In this document: in pieces, positions 37,024 through 47,112 of the stretch
Layout of the letters: every line of letters begins with the position of its first letter
How positions within the stretch are numbered: position 1 is the first letter of the stretch
Assembly: GCA_043228905.1 (NCBI GenBank)
Contig: JBHGNT010000009.1
Coordinates: forward strand, 15,686,001 to 15,750,000
Reading direction: 5' to 3'
Source of the DNA: Azolla caroliniana
Taxonomy: Eukaryota > Polypodiophyta
DNA: 64,000 nucleotides
Translations under genes and position numbers: made by a program
Notes under the pieces: generated by a model
Databases searched by the model: none
The model's input: the letters and a program-made list of their open reading frames with translations, nothing else
Told to the model about the DNA's origin: nothing

Positions 37024-38176
37024 ATGGACACAGGAATGGGTGGTGCTCTTCCGACAGAGATGTTGGATAGAAGCAACTACGCATCTTGGGAGTACAAAAT
37101 GCACCAGTACCTGCTCGGGGATGGCTACTGGAGTTACATCCAAGGAGAAAACGAAGTAGCGCCAGAGTCGGCACACAAGGAGTTTCGGGTTTCGGAACAA
37201 GGAGCAAGCAGAGTCTTGTATTGCCTTGCATGTTGTGTGTTGCACGATCAGATAATGGGCTACATTTGAGATAAAAAGACACTGAAGGAAGCCTGGGAAA
37301 ATCTTAGGAAGATTTTCGCCGCAAGTACCATGACCCAGAAGTTGCAGCTCCGTCAAGAGCTCAACAATATCTGACAGAGGGATATGTCAGTGACCGACTA
37401 CACCACCAAAATCAAGGAAGTATGTGACGCATTGGGGTTCATCAATGTGACAGTGGATGATGATGAAATGGTATAGATTTGCCTCAATGGTCTAGTTTAG
37501 AGGTATGGGCCAATTCAGACGGCTATTTACACAAGGGAGAAACCACCGTCGTTTTTCAACCTACAATCAATGCTCTTGGAATAAGAAAACCACGCAGGTG
37601 CGTCAAGGAGCATGCAATTTGATAGTCGGATGTTGTATATGGAGGCAGATCGGCCTCGTGGTTGTGGAGGAAGAGGTGGATCGGCACGCAATGGTGGTGG
37701 CCGACAAGAGCAGAATCAAAGGCATAATCGACATGCAAGCAAGTGGAGTCAAGGCGGTGCCGAAAACCGGCAAGCAAAGGCTGAGGCGGAATGTTGGTAT
37801 TGTGGCTGGAAAGGCCACAAGGAAAGCGAGTACTGGAAAAACAAGGCTGATTCGGATAAATCTGGATAGAGGAAAGCTGAACACCGGAATCGGCACTGTT
37901 CGCACTACGCCGACGGATTGGAAGGACCCAAAACCGAAAAGGGCTTGTACTTTGTGATGAATCACAATGCCAAATCGATGACGACAAATGCCTCGAAACC
38001 AAATGAGGTGTGGTATGTTGATTCCGGAGCATTGAACCACATGACGAGCCACAAGGAGTGGTTCTCATATTTGGAGAAATCGGAACAACCCGGGGTTGTC
38101 AAGACCGGTGACAACACCTTTCATCCCATCGAGCATGTTGGTGATGTCCCTCTGAGCCATGTCGGAGGGAAGGGGA
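37024..38176 (+). pseudogene. Family A copia gag-protease remnant, copy 2
   Basis: Starts at an ATG 58 bases after the LTR (MDTGMGGALPTEMLDRSNY). The gag continues with stops in place of Arg and Gln ('NNI*QRDMS', 'MLLE*ENHAG'), then the zinc knuckle 'CWYCGWKGHKESEYW' (last Cys lost) and the protease 'WYVDSGALNHMTSHKEW' with an intact DSGA-like active site (DSGA). The frame breaks off after 'DVPLSHVGGKGN', where other DNA starts. Integrase and RT are absent. Confidence 0.85.
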
Positions 38177-38658
38177 ACTCGGCCTCAACCGAGTTGAATG
38201 CAGGATGGGAGAAAAAACAAAGAGAAACAAGAAAAATATATGTGCACAAGATATATCGTGGAAAACCCCGAATAGGGTAAAAACCACTAGTGCCCATAGA
38301 CGCCGAACATATCACTATAAGAGAGATATACAACGAGATGAACATACACATGCACCGACCTGAGCTCGTTCACTTCGCCGACTAGCAGTAACAACGGAGA
38401 CACCCTCACACGCTTCCTCTATTTTGGCTATGGAGGTAATGACCTTGCATGTGCTAGTTACACACAAACAACTTACACTCTTTGTAAACACACACACACT
38501 ATACACACATAAGGTTGGCCCTATTTATCTTTATACTTAGATAACTTTCGAGTTGTTTACATAATTGGCCAAAGTAGGCTCCACTCAAACCTATTTACAT
38601 TTTCCTTTGTGTTGAATTCGGCCCACTCAAAAGGAACCTAATTCTCAACAAACTCCCT
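38177..38658. other. Unassigned insert after the family A protease
   Basis: Sequence unlike the rest of family A begins at 'ggcctcaaccgagttgaat'. It has no recognisable product and may be LTR or leader DNA of the element carrying the family C LTR. Confidence 0.35.
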
Positions 38659-38957
38659 TGTTACCGTACGAGATGTACAGAGAGTAGAGCGTGATGAGCG
38701 ATGGTCGAATGCTATAATGTTGTTGATGTGTATGAGTAAATGTGCACAAGTATAATTGTAAGTATGAGTCAAGTATGTGAACACATGCACACATGTGTGC
38801 ATGTGGACATATACGAAGAGGTGTGAGTGAGTGATTGGTGTGAATGGCCAAGGGGGCTTGCACTCCTATGTATCTACCCCCACTTGTAACTATTTAACCC
38901 CTATATGGGGAATGAATGAACACGGAAGTTTTTTCTCTCTCTCTCTCTCTCTCTCTT

Positions 38958-38995
<38 letters not shown>

Positions 38996-39062
38996 CTTAC
39001 ATTGAACCCCCTTGGGAGGGGGGTGGAGCCATTCTAGGCACCCCCCCCCCCCCACCCCGCAA
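38659..39062 (+). repeat. Family C LTR, copy 2
   Basis: TGTTACCGTACGAGATG aligns with the start of the 18468 copy. The copies share 'aagtgtgcacaag/aatgtgcacaag', 'aacacatgcaca', the TATA-proximal 'acccctatatgggg', a (CT)n tract (38935-38992) and 'cccttgggaggggggtgga'. A run of 14 C follows at about 39,040-39,053. Confidence 0.7.
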
Positions 39063-39559
39063 TGGTTCTCAACATCTTCGCCATCTCCATCCTTATCACT
39101 ACCCTATTATCATCATAATCATCATCCCTAACCCTAAAACCTACAACACTTTTTGGCGACCACAATGGCGAATCCCCCTTTGGACGAAGTCAATGCATAT
39201 ATGCGGCAGAAATGTACGAGTAACGATGATGACGATGTGCGAGAGGAAGTCACAAAATGATATGTAGTGTTGCAATGCGTGAGTAATGGCGCCATTATGC
39301 CTGCAAGTGTGCGAGAAATGGTCAAGATGTTTGGAATATGTTAATGTATGCTATGCAACGATGATGTGCAAGAGAGCGCGAAATGGAATCAACAACAAAA
39401 TGTGTGAGAACGACAATGATGTTTGTGTGTGAGTGGAGGAAATGTTGACGCTATGTGAGTGCGAGAATGGCAATGATATATGTGCAATTGTGCGGTTAAC
39501 GACAACGTGTGTGTGCGGGAAAGCGTGGTGCGAGAAACAACTAGAAATACGGCCAGACG
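39063..39559. other. Low-complexity leader-like region
   Basis: After the family C LTR, 'tttttggcgaccacaatggcg' (39,150-39,170) looks like the LTR/gag junction of some plant retrotransposons. The short frame MANPPLDEVNAYMRQK starts there and stops at 39,260. From 39.2 to 39.53 kb the words 'gtgtgcgagaatggcaatgat' recur irregularly. No product is recognised. Confidence 0.4.
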
Positions 39560-39822
39560 AACAATGACGAAGGAGGAACTGGCAAAGAAACTCCGGATAC
39601 AAGTAACACAGAGGGAACCGGTGTCGCAAAAATATGACAAGGACACATGAACTTGAGGCAGGACCCCGGGGCCTCCGACCAGAGGATATCAAATTCGTGC
39701 GTTTATACTTTAAGAATTAACGGAAACGAGAAAATTTAATAAATTTTATTAGTAAAGGAAAAGAAAAATTACAATCTATCCCAAGATTGGGATTACAGAA
39801 GTTTAGGTTTAAAGAGATTAAT

Positions 39823-41070
39823 AGATAAGGAAAATTAGGGTTTTTTTTAGAGATATCTTCTGTAAGGAAAATTAGGGTTTATGTGAGAGATAACTTTCGT
39901 AAGGAAAATTAGGGTTTTTTAGAGATAGCTTCCGTAAGGAAAATTAGGGTTTATGTGAGAGATAACTTCCGTAAGAAAAATTAGGGTTTTTGAGAGATAA
40001 CTTCCGTAAGAAAAATTAGGGTTTATGTGAGAGATAGCTTTCGTTGTCGTAGTGTGAATCACACACTACGTGAAATATGTAAAATACTATATCCGATTTA
40101 AAGTACGTATAATAAATAAAATAAAATATTAAAATAATATTTATTACATGCGTAGGGCAAGATTTGAACCTTGTACCTCCACGTAGACAAACTCCAACCT
40201 TACCATTAGTGTCCTAAATATAGATTTAATACCTATAACACCTCCATTGTACTATCTTATCCTTAGTGTCCTAAATATAGATTTAATACCTATAACACCT
40301 TTATTTACACCTACCTTTATTAAAAAGTTAAGTCATGCATTTTTAGAGTGCGTGAATACTTTATTTATAAGAAAAATGTAAACCAATAAAATATTACTCG
40401 TGCATATCTAGCGAGCATGAGCACTATAGTTAGGAAATAAAAGCATAATGTAAAAAGCAACTCATGCACATTTAGTGTGCATGAACACTTTAGAAAAAGC
40501 ATAGAGTCTATCTATAGAAAAAGCATGGATTGTTAAGACTCTCTCATCACTATATAAGGATGAGGAGCACAATGTAATAGGTGTGTGGAATATTTGGAAA
40601 TTGGATATATTTCTAAAAGACACCAATTAATATATGCGTGGGATTCACGAAATAATCTATACTTGTGGGATTCACAAGTTCTTTTTAATCTCTTTCTTTC
40701 AATCTAAATACATATTCTTATCTAAATATTGATTAATCGAATACAATACACTCGTGGGATTCACGATATTTCTATCTCTCTTTCTAATAATCTATCCATA
40801 ACTATAAACTTGTCTCAAATTCTTCCTCTTCCTAGTCCAAAACCCCAACGGTTCCCACCTGACTCACGCAACGATCTGGCGCCAAAAGGCACGACACCGT
40901 AAGGAAAATTAGGGTTTATTTGAGAGATAGCTTCTGTAAGGAAAATTAGGGTTTTTGAGAGATAGCTTCTGTAAGGAAAATTAGGGTTTATGTGAGAGAT
41001 AACTTCCGTAAGGAAAATTAGGGTTTATGGCTTCGATAAGAAAATTAGGGTTTTTCCCCAAAAGATGGCT
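39823..41070. repeat. Tandem repeat with telomere-like TTAGGGTTT, two blocks
   Basis: Units of about 36-40 bases, 'aaaattagggtttatgtgag' + 'agataacttccgtaagg', occur about six times at 39823-40044 and about five times at 40897-41070. Family B copy 5 separates the blocks. TTAGGGTTT is 1.3 plant telomere units, but the surrounding unit is not telomeric. Confidence 0.85.
40045..40896 (-). mobile_element. Family B solo-LTR-like element, copy 5 (nested)
   Basis: On the plus strand TGTCGTAGTG...GGCACGACA, 852 bp, inside the telomere-like repeat. Flanks are TCGT (40041-40044) and CCGT (40897-40900). Reversed, it shows 'gggaaccgttggggttttgg', aligning with copy 3, a TATA-like 'ccttatatagtgatg' and an inverted tRNA-like B box at 40161-40170. 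Confidence 0.75.
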
Positions 41071-41950
41071 TCGATTCCCTAAGGACCATTTGGATCTATG
41101 GATTATCGAGAGATCTTTATTCCTCCCTTCTCACACTTGCATGAATGAACTCCAGTTTCCATCTTGAGTTCAATCGCATGCATCCACATGACCTTTACTT
41201 TACATAAAGTTTGACTTTAGTTGCATGGGTGCACATAACCTTTACTTTACTTTACTTTATTTCGCGGCATGGTCTTATCATCCGTAAAGTTCGGCCCGTG
41301 CATGATCCGTTCGTCTCGACCGTCGCCCATCTGATCCATCTGGTTGCATCCGGCCCAGTTCCGTCTCCGTCCAAAACCTCTAGGAGTAATTAAGCCAAAT
41401 CTATCCACTCAAACAATTTAGCCCAAGTCCATCCATTCCTTCTATGCTCCTAATACATAGATGTAAAGTAATGAGTTTTGTCTTTGCTTATATACTGTGG
41501 GATTCTGATGTTGTCCTATCTATGTGGGATATCTCACAGTTTTGGTTTCCTCTTCTTCTCAAACTTCACACTCACATAACTTGATACTTAATTATTCGTT
41601 TCATGTGTAGTAAAGTGCGTTTAGAAGCTCTTGAATATGCCCATCTTTCTATAACAAGCCATTAAGCTAATATAAAATAATAATTTCATTATTTTTTTAC
41701 ATAGTAATCACACGACATCGGTGCCAATGAGTGGTTAAGTGCCATGCAAGACGAGATGGATTCCCTGCATGAGAACCACACATACAAATTGATGCTCTGA
41801 AACCAAAGAGGGCGCTTTGAAACAAGTGGGTATACAAGTTGAAACCGGGAGAAATCGGAAACCCATCGAGGTGCACCGAGGTACAAAGCCCTCATTGTGG
41901 TGAAGGGTTTTCAGCAAAAGAAAGGAGGCTTAAAGCATGCGAGTGGAAAC

Positions 41951-42234
41951 AATTAGCTATGTCCTTGACATAACTAATTAGCTATGAAAAAAGCTACCAA
42001 TGATAAATAGTCATTTTTGCACCATGAATGAAAACATTAGAATGTTTTAATTATAGAAATAAGCACCATAAATGTGAAACATAAACGTGCAACATAAATG
42101 GATATGTGCACCATAAATTATATACCGAATTCCTAGGTCCATTATGCATGATCCATTGCCACATCACGTTGGCCATCACTTTGTGATTATTCAGGCTTGG
42201 ATTACTTCCACTGTTCCTAAACCCTATTGAGTCC
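41951..42234. other. Spacer, nothing recognised
   Basis: Contains short repeated 'accataaatg' and 'gcaccat(a/g)aat' words at 42,018-42,116; no gene. Confidence 0.4.
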
Positions 42235-42810
42235 ACTCCTCCATTGCCGCCATTCTACATTTAGTGCCGCCACTATGCAATCGAAGCATCATCTGCCACT
42301 ATTTGATTCGACGGAGTTCACTCCTCCATTGCCGCCATTCTACACTTAGTTGCGGTCATTGTGCGGTCCAAGCATCATTTGCCATTGTTTGATCCGGCGG
42401 AGTTCACTCCTCCATTGCCGCCATTCTACGCACAATTGCCGCCATTGTTTGGTCCAAGCATCATCTGCCACAATTCGCTCCTATTGAGTTCACTGCTCCA
42501 GTGTCGTCATTCTACACTCAGTTGCCGCTTTTGTTCAATCGTGGATTGTTGCCACTGTTCGATCCAATGAAGTTCACTCCTCCACTACCGCCATTCTGCA
42601 TTCAGTTGCCGCCACTATGTGTTCCAAGAATGATATGCCACTTTTCGATCTAACAGAGTTCATTCCTCCATTGCCACCATTCTACACTCAATTGCCACCA
42701 CTGTTCGGTCCTGGATTGCAATAACTGTTCGATCCGACGGAGTTCACTCCTCCATTGCCGCCATTCTACACTCAGTTGTCGCCACAGTTTGGTCCTGGAT
42801 TGCCACCACT
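42235..42810 (+). repeat. 87-bp minisatellite encoding a proline-rich peptide
   Basis: About six to seven units built on 'ttcactcctccattgccgcc' + 'attctacactcagttgccgc' + 'tgttcggtccaagcatcatc/ctggattgcc'. In the best frame each unit reads 'LFDPTEFTPPLPPFYTQ' then 'LPPLFGPGLPP', 29 residues. Frame shifts between units show it is no longer one open frame. It lies 170 bases upstream of the DUF7869-type gene half at 42.98 kb; whether it belonged to that gene is unknown. Confidence 0.8.
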
Positions 42811-42979
42811 ATTCCGTTTGTTGATTATCTTGTGTATTGTTGTGTATAATCTTGTGTATTGTGGAATAATTTTGTGTATTGTTGTTGCCCATAGTTATCT
42901 TAGCTCGTTCTCAACGGTGGTTGAGTAGCTTTCACTCTACTGCAACAAACATAAACTTACTAATGGTGGGATTGCACCT

Positions 42980-43500
42980 GTGAATAACTGGTTTGCATGT
43001 GGTTTAGTAACTAGCTACGTGTCTTTTTTTTGTGGAAATTTACTAATGAATATGTCGAGCCAAATGGAAGGGGAAGGAGGGTCAATACCCCTCATGGATC
43101 AACAGGATAGGGATGATGCTATTAGGACACAACAAGCGATACAAAAGTATTGGGCAGATAAGAAAAAGAAACATTGTCAATTGTTGAAGGATACAAAAGA
43201 CACATTCACTAAAGGTAAGTATAACATTGGTTGCGATATAGGTCTGAATACCACTAAGAATGAAAGTAATGAGACTACTATCATAGAGAGAAATGTTGTA
43301 GACTATTTAAATATTCAGACCAAGCACATCAACAATGAAGACAAGAAGGTAGTACTTTATGGAATATTAAATGATCCATCGATAAAGGAGTTAGTTGATT
43401 GTGATGGTCTTAATGCAAACATAACAGTTGTACTAGTAAATAATCTACGTAATAGTTTCGTATCCATGAGCAGGTCGGAAGATGATATTGTCTTAAAAAG
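42980..43500 (+). pseudogene. 5' part of a DUF7869-type gene, interrupted by a retrotransposon nest
   Basis: Open frame of 173 codons ending at the insertion site (...'MSRSEDDIVLK'). Likely start at 42980 or at an internal Met near 43,046/43,052 (MNMSSQMEGEGG). It is hydrophilic and Lys/Asn-rich, with 'KYWADKKKKHCQLLKDTK', and no domain that I can name. The frame resumes exactly at 63643, after one AAAAG. The downstream half contains 'FWTIESTVSPNKKDLWRKH', the conserved N-terminal motif of DUF7869 proteins, which identifies the gene. Function is unknown. Confidence 0.75.
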
Positions 43501-43897
43501 TGTTGAGATACAAGCTCAACATTGGGTATGTAAACTGGTGCGTAAACCAATGTGTAGACTGGGTGCGTAAACCGGGTGCGCAACGAGAGGTCGTATTGGT
43601 GCGTAAACCGGGAGGCCGTTGGATAGATATTCCACGGAGGAATATATTTTGGGAGTTAGTGTAGAGGCTCATTAATGAGCATTGAAGTATGAGTCAGTAC
43701 TTCTGTTTGTCCGTTATGGAATTGTATAAAAGTGCTCTCTGAGCACATCCTATGTATAGAGTTTTCTGTGTTTTGCTCTCTGTCTCTCCCGCGTATGCTG
43801 TGTTGATTAAGCTTTCCATTAAACCTTCATTGTCTCTTGTCTTGTGTTTGTTGTTACCTGGTTGTGTCTGTTAAGCTTCCTCACGTATTCTTTTACA
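43501..43897 (+). repeat. Family A LTR, copy 3 (5' LTR)
   Basis: TGTTGAGATACAAGCTC...TTTTACA, 397 bp, TATA-like 'ttgtataaaagtgctc' at 43,721. The sequence 'gggaggccgttggatagata' is shared with the 3' LTR at 63.33 kb. Followed by the primer site TGGTATTAGAGT at 43898. Confidence 0.88.
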
Positions 43898-43983
43898 TGG
43901 TATTAGAGTGTGAGGGTTGAGATCTTCTACTGCTGACAAACAGACAAACCCTAATCACGGTGAAGAACAGAAGAAGGAAACAA

Positions 43984-44076
43984 TGGACAGAGGAATGACT
44001 AGCTGGCTTCCAACGACAGAAGCTCGACAGAAGAAACTATGCACCAGTACCTGCTTGGGCATGGCTACTGGAGTTC
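43984..44076 (+). pseudogene. Family A gag start, cut by copia E
   Basis: MDRGMTSWLP at 43984, then after a frameshift 'MHQYLLGHGYWS', which matches the gag of copy 2 (MHQYLLGDGYWS). It ends at the copia E LTR at 44077. Confidence 0.7.
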
Positions 44077-44724
44077 TGTTGATGGAGCTAATTGTTGGGA
44101 ATATGTCCCTCGAGTAGGAGGAGGATCCAACTGTCCAGGAGTAGCTGACAGTCGATAACTACGAGGAACCGAATGTTCCGAAGTAGCCGACAGTCGAAGA
44201 TCCGAAGGAATTGACTGTTTGGAAATAGCCGACACTCAAAGAGTCGACAACAGAGAGTCAATTATTCAAACAGATTATTATTATTATTATAGTAATAATA
44301 ATAATAGTAATGATATGTAGCAATGGCTACAATTATAAATAGTACATATCAATATAAATACATCTAGGGCAAACAGATGGAAATGATGACAATTGTGAGT
44401 GATGTGCGCAAGAGAGAGAGTGAACAGAAGTAGCGTGTGATCGCGTGAGATAGAGAGTGAGTGAGAGCGGCGCCATAGTTATGTGCGTAACAGCAGACGC
44501 CAAGAGCCCTGCATGGTTGATACACTCGAAGGAGTGTTGTAATCTTTGTGTTGTATTTGTATATCCACTATACATAGTGAAGCTCTGTTCCCGTGGTTTT
44601 CTCCTGTTTTAGGGTTTCCACGTTAAATCTCTGTGCAACATTGTTGTCCTGTTTTTTGGCACATTTATGATTTGTATTTCAGCACAGTTCACTTATTGTG
44701 ATTTGACCGAACGATTTCTCAACA
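44077..44724 (+). repeat. 5' LTR of copia E
   Basis: TGTTGATGGAGC...TTTCTCAACA, 648 bp, with TATA-like 'caattataaatagtac' near 44,330 and an (ATT)/(AAT) microsatellite at 44276-44310. It is followed by 'atc' and the primer site TGGTATCAGAGC at 44728-44739. No 3' LTR of this element was recognised. Confidence 0.75.
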
Positions 44725-44752
44725 ATCTGGTATCAGAGCTTGAGGTGCAAGC

Positions 44753-47112
44753 ATGGAAGGAGGTGTGAGCGGTTTCCCAGGTATGATGGTGCTAAACTCA
44801 CAGAACTATGCAGACTCGAAGATAAAGATGGAAGACCTTCTCTTCGTGAAAGACCTGTACAAGCTAGTCGACAGAGCAGACATCCCTAGGGGGGTATTGG
44901 AGTCGGATTGGAAACTTCTAAATAGAAAGGCAGTGGCCACCATCCGACAATGCGTCGACCTAAGTGTCCTTCAGCATGTGGCGAACGACACAAATGCCCA
45001 TGAGCTATGGCAAGAGCTGTTGGGTCTGTATGAGAGGAAGAACGCGTCCAATAAAACCTCGCTGATGAGAAAAATCGTAAGGCTGAAATACAAAGATGGT
45101 GAGAGCATCGTCGAACACATTAGCACGTTCATGGGTATTTAAATCAACTTCCTGCGACCAAGTTTCCCTTGGATGATGCAATGCAGGCCATCTTGCTGAT
45201 GTGCACATTGCCGGACAGCTGGGAGAACCTGGTGGTTACTCTCAACACCTCCTGTCAAGAAGAGAACTTGTCTTTACAGACGGTGAAGACAAGCATCCTA
45301 AATGAGGAGGCAAGGAGGAAGGACAAGGGAGTCCTGTCCCAGTCGGAGTCGAATGTAACACAACATTCGGACAGAGGAAGGAACCAACAAAGAAGTCCAC
45401 TAAGGAGAGAAAAGTCCCATGCTAGATCGAAGTCTAGAGGTAAGCTAGTGTGCTTTTACTGTGGTAAACCTGGACACTTCCAGAAGGACTGCCGACACAT
45501 GAAAAAAGACAAGGGTGTCAGAAACAATGTCGAACCTAGGAAGATTCCTGATGAGAAGAACACTTCTGCCATTGCTATGAGCAATGAAGAACTGTTGTTC
45601 ATCTATGAACAGACAAGTGCAAATCTTGCAAGTGAAGAATGCACTTGGGTGATCGATTCCAGGGCATCGTTCCACATAACTCTGTCGAGAGAGTATTTCT
45701 CCACTTACATAGCTGGACAACACGGTTATGTGAAAATGGGTGATAGTGGAAAGTGCAAGATAGCTGGAGTCGGAAGTGTCCGCTTGACGACGTTGACATG
45801 GTGTCGACTGACTCTAAAGGATGTTCGACACGTCCCCAACATCAGATTGAATCTGATATCGATTGGAAGGTTAGATGAGGAAGGTTATAGTGGTAGCTTT
45901 TGGAATGGCAAGTGGAAGTTCTGCCAAGGAAATCTTATAGTGGCCCGAGCACAGAAAGAAGGCACATTACATATGATGCATGCCTGACTGTGCAAATCAG
46001 AAATAAATGTGGCAGCTGACTCGGCAGGAGAAATATGGCATAAGAGGCTAGGCCACATGAGTGAGAACGGAATGCACCTGCTTGCAGACAAGAAACTTCT
46101 ACCATAAGTCAAGGGAGTGCACATGGAGAAGTGCGTCGACTGCTTAGTCGGAAAGCAGAATAGAGTAGCATTCCACACAAGACCACCGAGGAGAAGAGAA
46201 GTAGCACTGGAACTAGTATACAAGGATGTGCGCTATGTTGATGGTCCATCGCATCGAGGTGGACAATAGTTTGTGACGTTCATTGACGACTATAGTCGGA
46301 AGACATGGGCCTTCGTACTGAAGTTGAAGGATCAAGTACTATCATTTTTCAAGGAGTTCCACGCAAGAGCCGAAAGAGAGTCGGGTCGGAAGTTGAAGGT
46401 AGTTTGAACCGACAACGGTGGTGAGTATAGAGGGCAATTAGAGGAATACTGCAAGTGCCAAGGTATTCGGATCGAATACACAGTGCCAAAGACCCCAGAG
46501 TTGAATGGGCTTGCAAAGAGGATGAATCGAACAATTATGGAGAGGGTAAGGAGCATGCTCTCTCATGCGAAACTGCCGAAATCCTATTGGGCTGAGGCGA
46601 TGTACATAGTTGGTTATCTGATCAACAGGTCTCCCTCAGTACCATTAAAGGGCGATGTCCCATAGAGAGTGTGGATAGGGAAGGATGTCTCCTACCAACA
46701 CCTAAGGGTGTTCGGATGTTTGGGGTATATGCATGTACCGAAGGATCAGAGGTCAAAGCTCAACAGTAAGTCGAAAGCATGCATATTCATGGGATACTTG
46801 GAAGATGAGTTCGGCTATAGGATATGGGACCTAGTCCACAAGAAGGTGGTGAGAAGTCGGGACGTAGTCTTTCTTGAAGATAAGACGATTGAGACTGGAA
46901 GCAACAGAAGTCGGATACAACTCCCCAGTCAACCCCGACTATCGTCGATCGAAGGTCAAGTGAACCGGCAATGTCGGTTGTTCGGAGACGGCCAATCGGC
47001 TCACCTGAATCCGAGTCGGTCGACTCGGAAAGACCGACCGACTATGAGTCAGAGTTGGCAGAGCTACTAAGGTCAATTGAAGAGTATGAGTTGGAGTTGT
47101 CTAACCTGGAGA
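44753..47112 (+). pseudogene. Copia E gag-pol, truncated after integrase
   Basis: Gag begins at 44753 (MEGGVSGFPGMMVLNSQNY). After one frameshift near 45,140 it continues through UBN2-type gag, an intact zinc knuckle 'CFYCGKPGHFQKDC', the protease 'WVIDSRASFHI' (DSG changed to DSR), GAG-pre-integrase 'IWHKRLGHMSENG', integrase 'FVTFIDDYSRKTW', 'TDNGGEYRG' and 'PELNGLAKRMNRT', and the C-terminal 'KACIFMGYLEDEFGYR'. It ends within the acidic linker before RT, where it is joined to inverted family A DNA. Few stops, so fairly recent. Confidence 0.87.

Larger units (their letters stand above)
39622..41717 (+). mobile_element. Family B solo-LTR-like element, copy 4 (contains copy 5)
   Basis: Starts TGTCGCAAAAATATG with 'ggaccccggggcctccgacc' near the 5' end and ends 'gtaatcacacgaca'. 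Flanks are CCGG (39618-39621) and TCGG (41718-41721). The 3' half shares 'ctatctatgtgggatatctc' with copy 3. Copy 5 is nested in it in reverse, and it contains the telomere-like repeats. Net length without copy 5 is about 1.24 kb. Confidence 0.72.
39560..41950 (+). pseudogene. Copia H RT-region fragment split by family B elements
   Basis: 'TKEELAKKLRIQVTQREP' (39,566-39,620) and 'ANEWLSAMQDEMDSLHENH' (41,724-41,780) are adjacent in copia polyproteins, just before the reverse transcriptase. The family B element (39622-41717) sits exactly between them. Downstream 'KALIVVKGFQQKKG' (41,884) is the next RT motif, after frameshifts. Nothing further of this copia is seen. Confidence 0.75.

Noticed and set aside
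36869-37356. Minus-strand frames opposite the family A LTR and gag
   Set aside because: Shadow frames of the plus-strand gag, which has a clear start, primer site and homologues in the window.
39823-41070. Interstitial telomere
   Set aside because: TTAGGGTTT occurs once per 38-base unit, not as contiguous TTTAGGG repeats.
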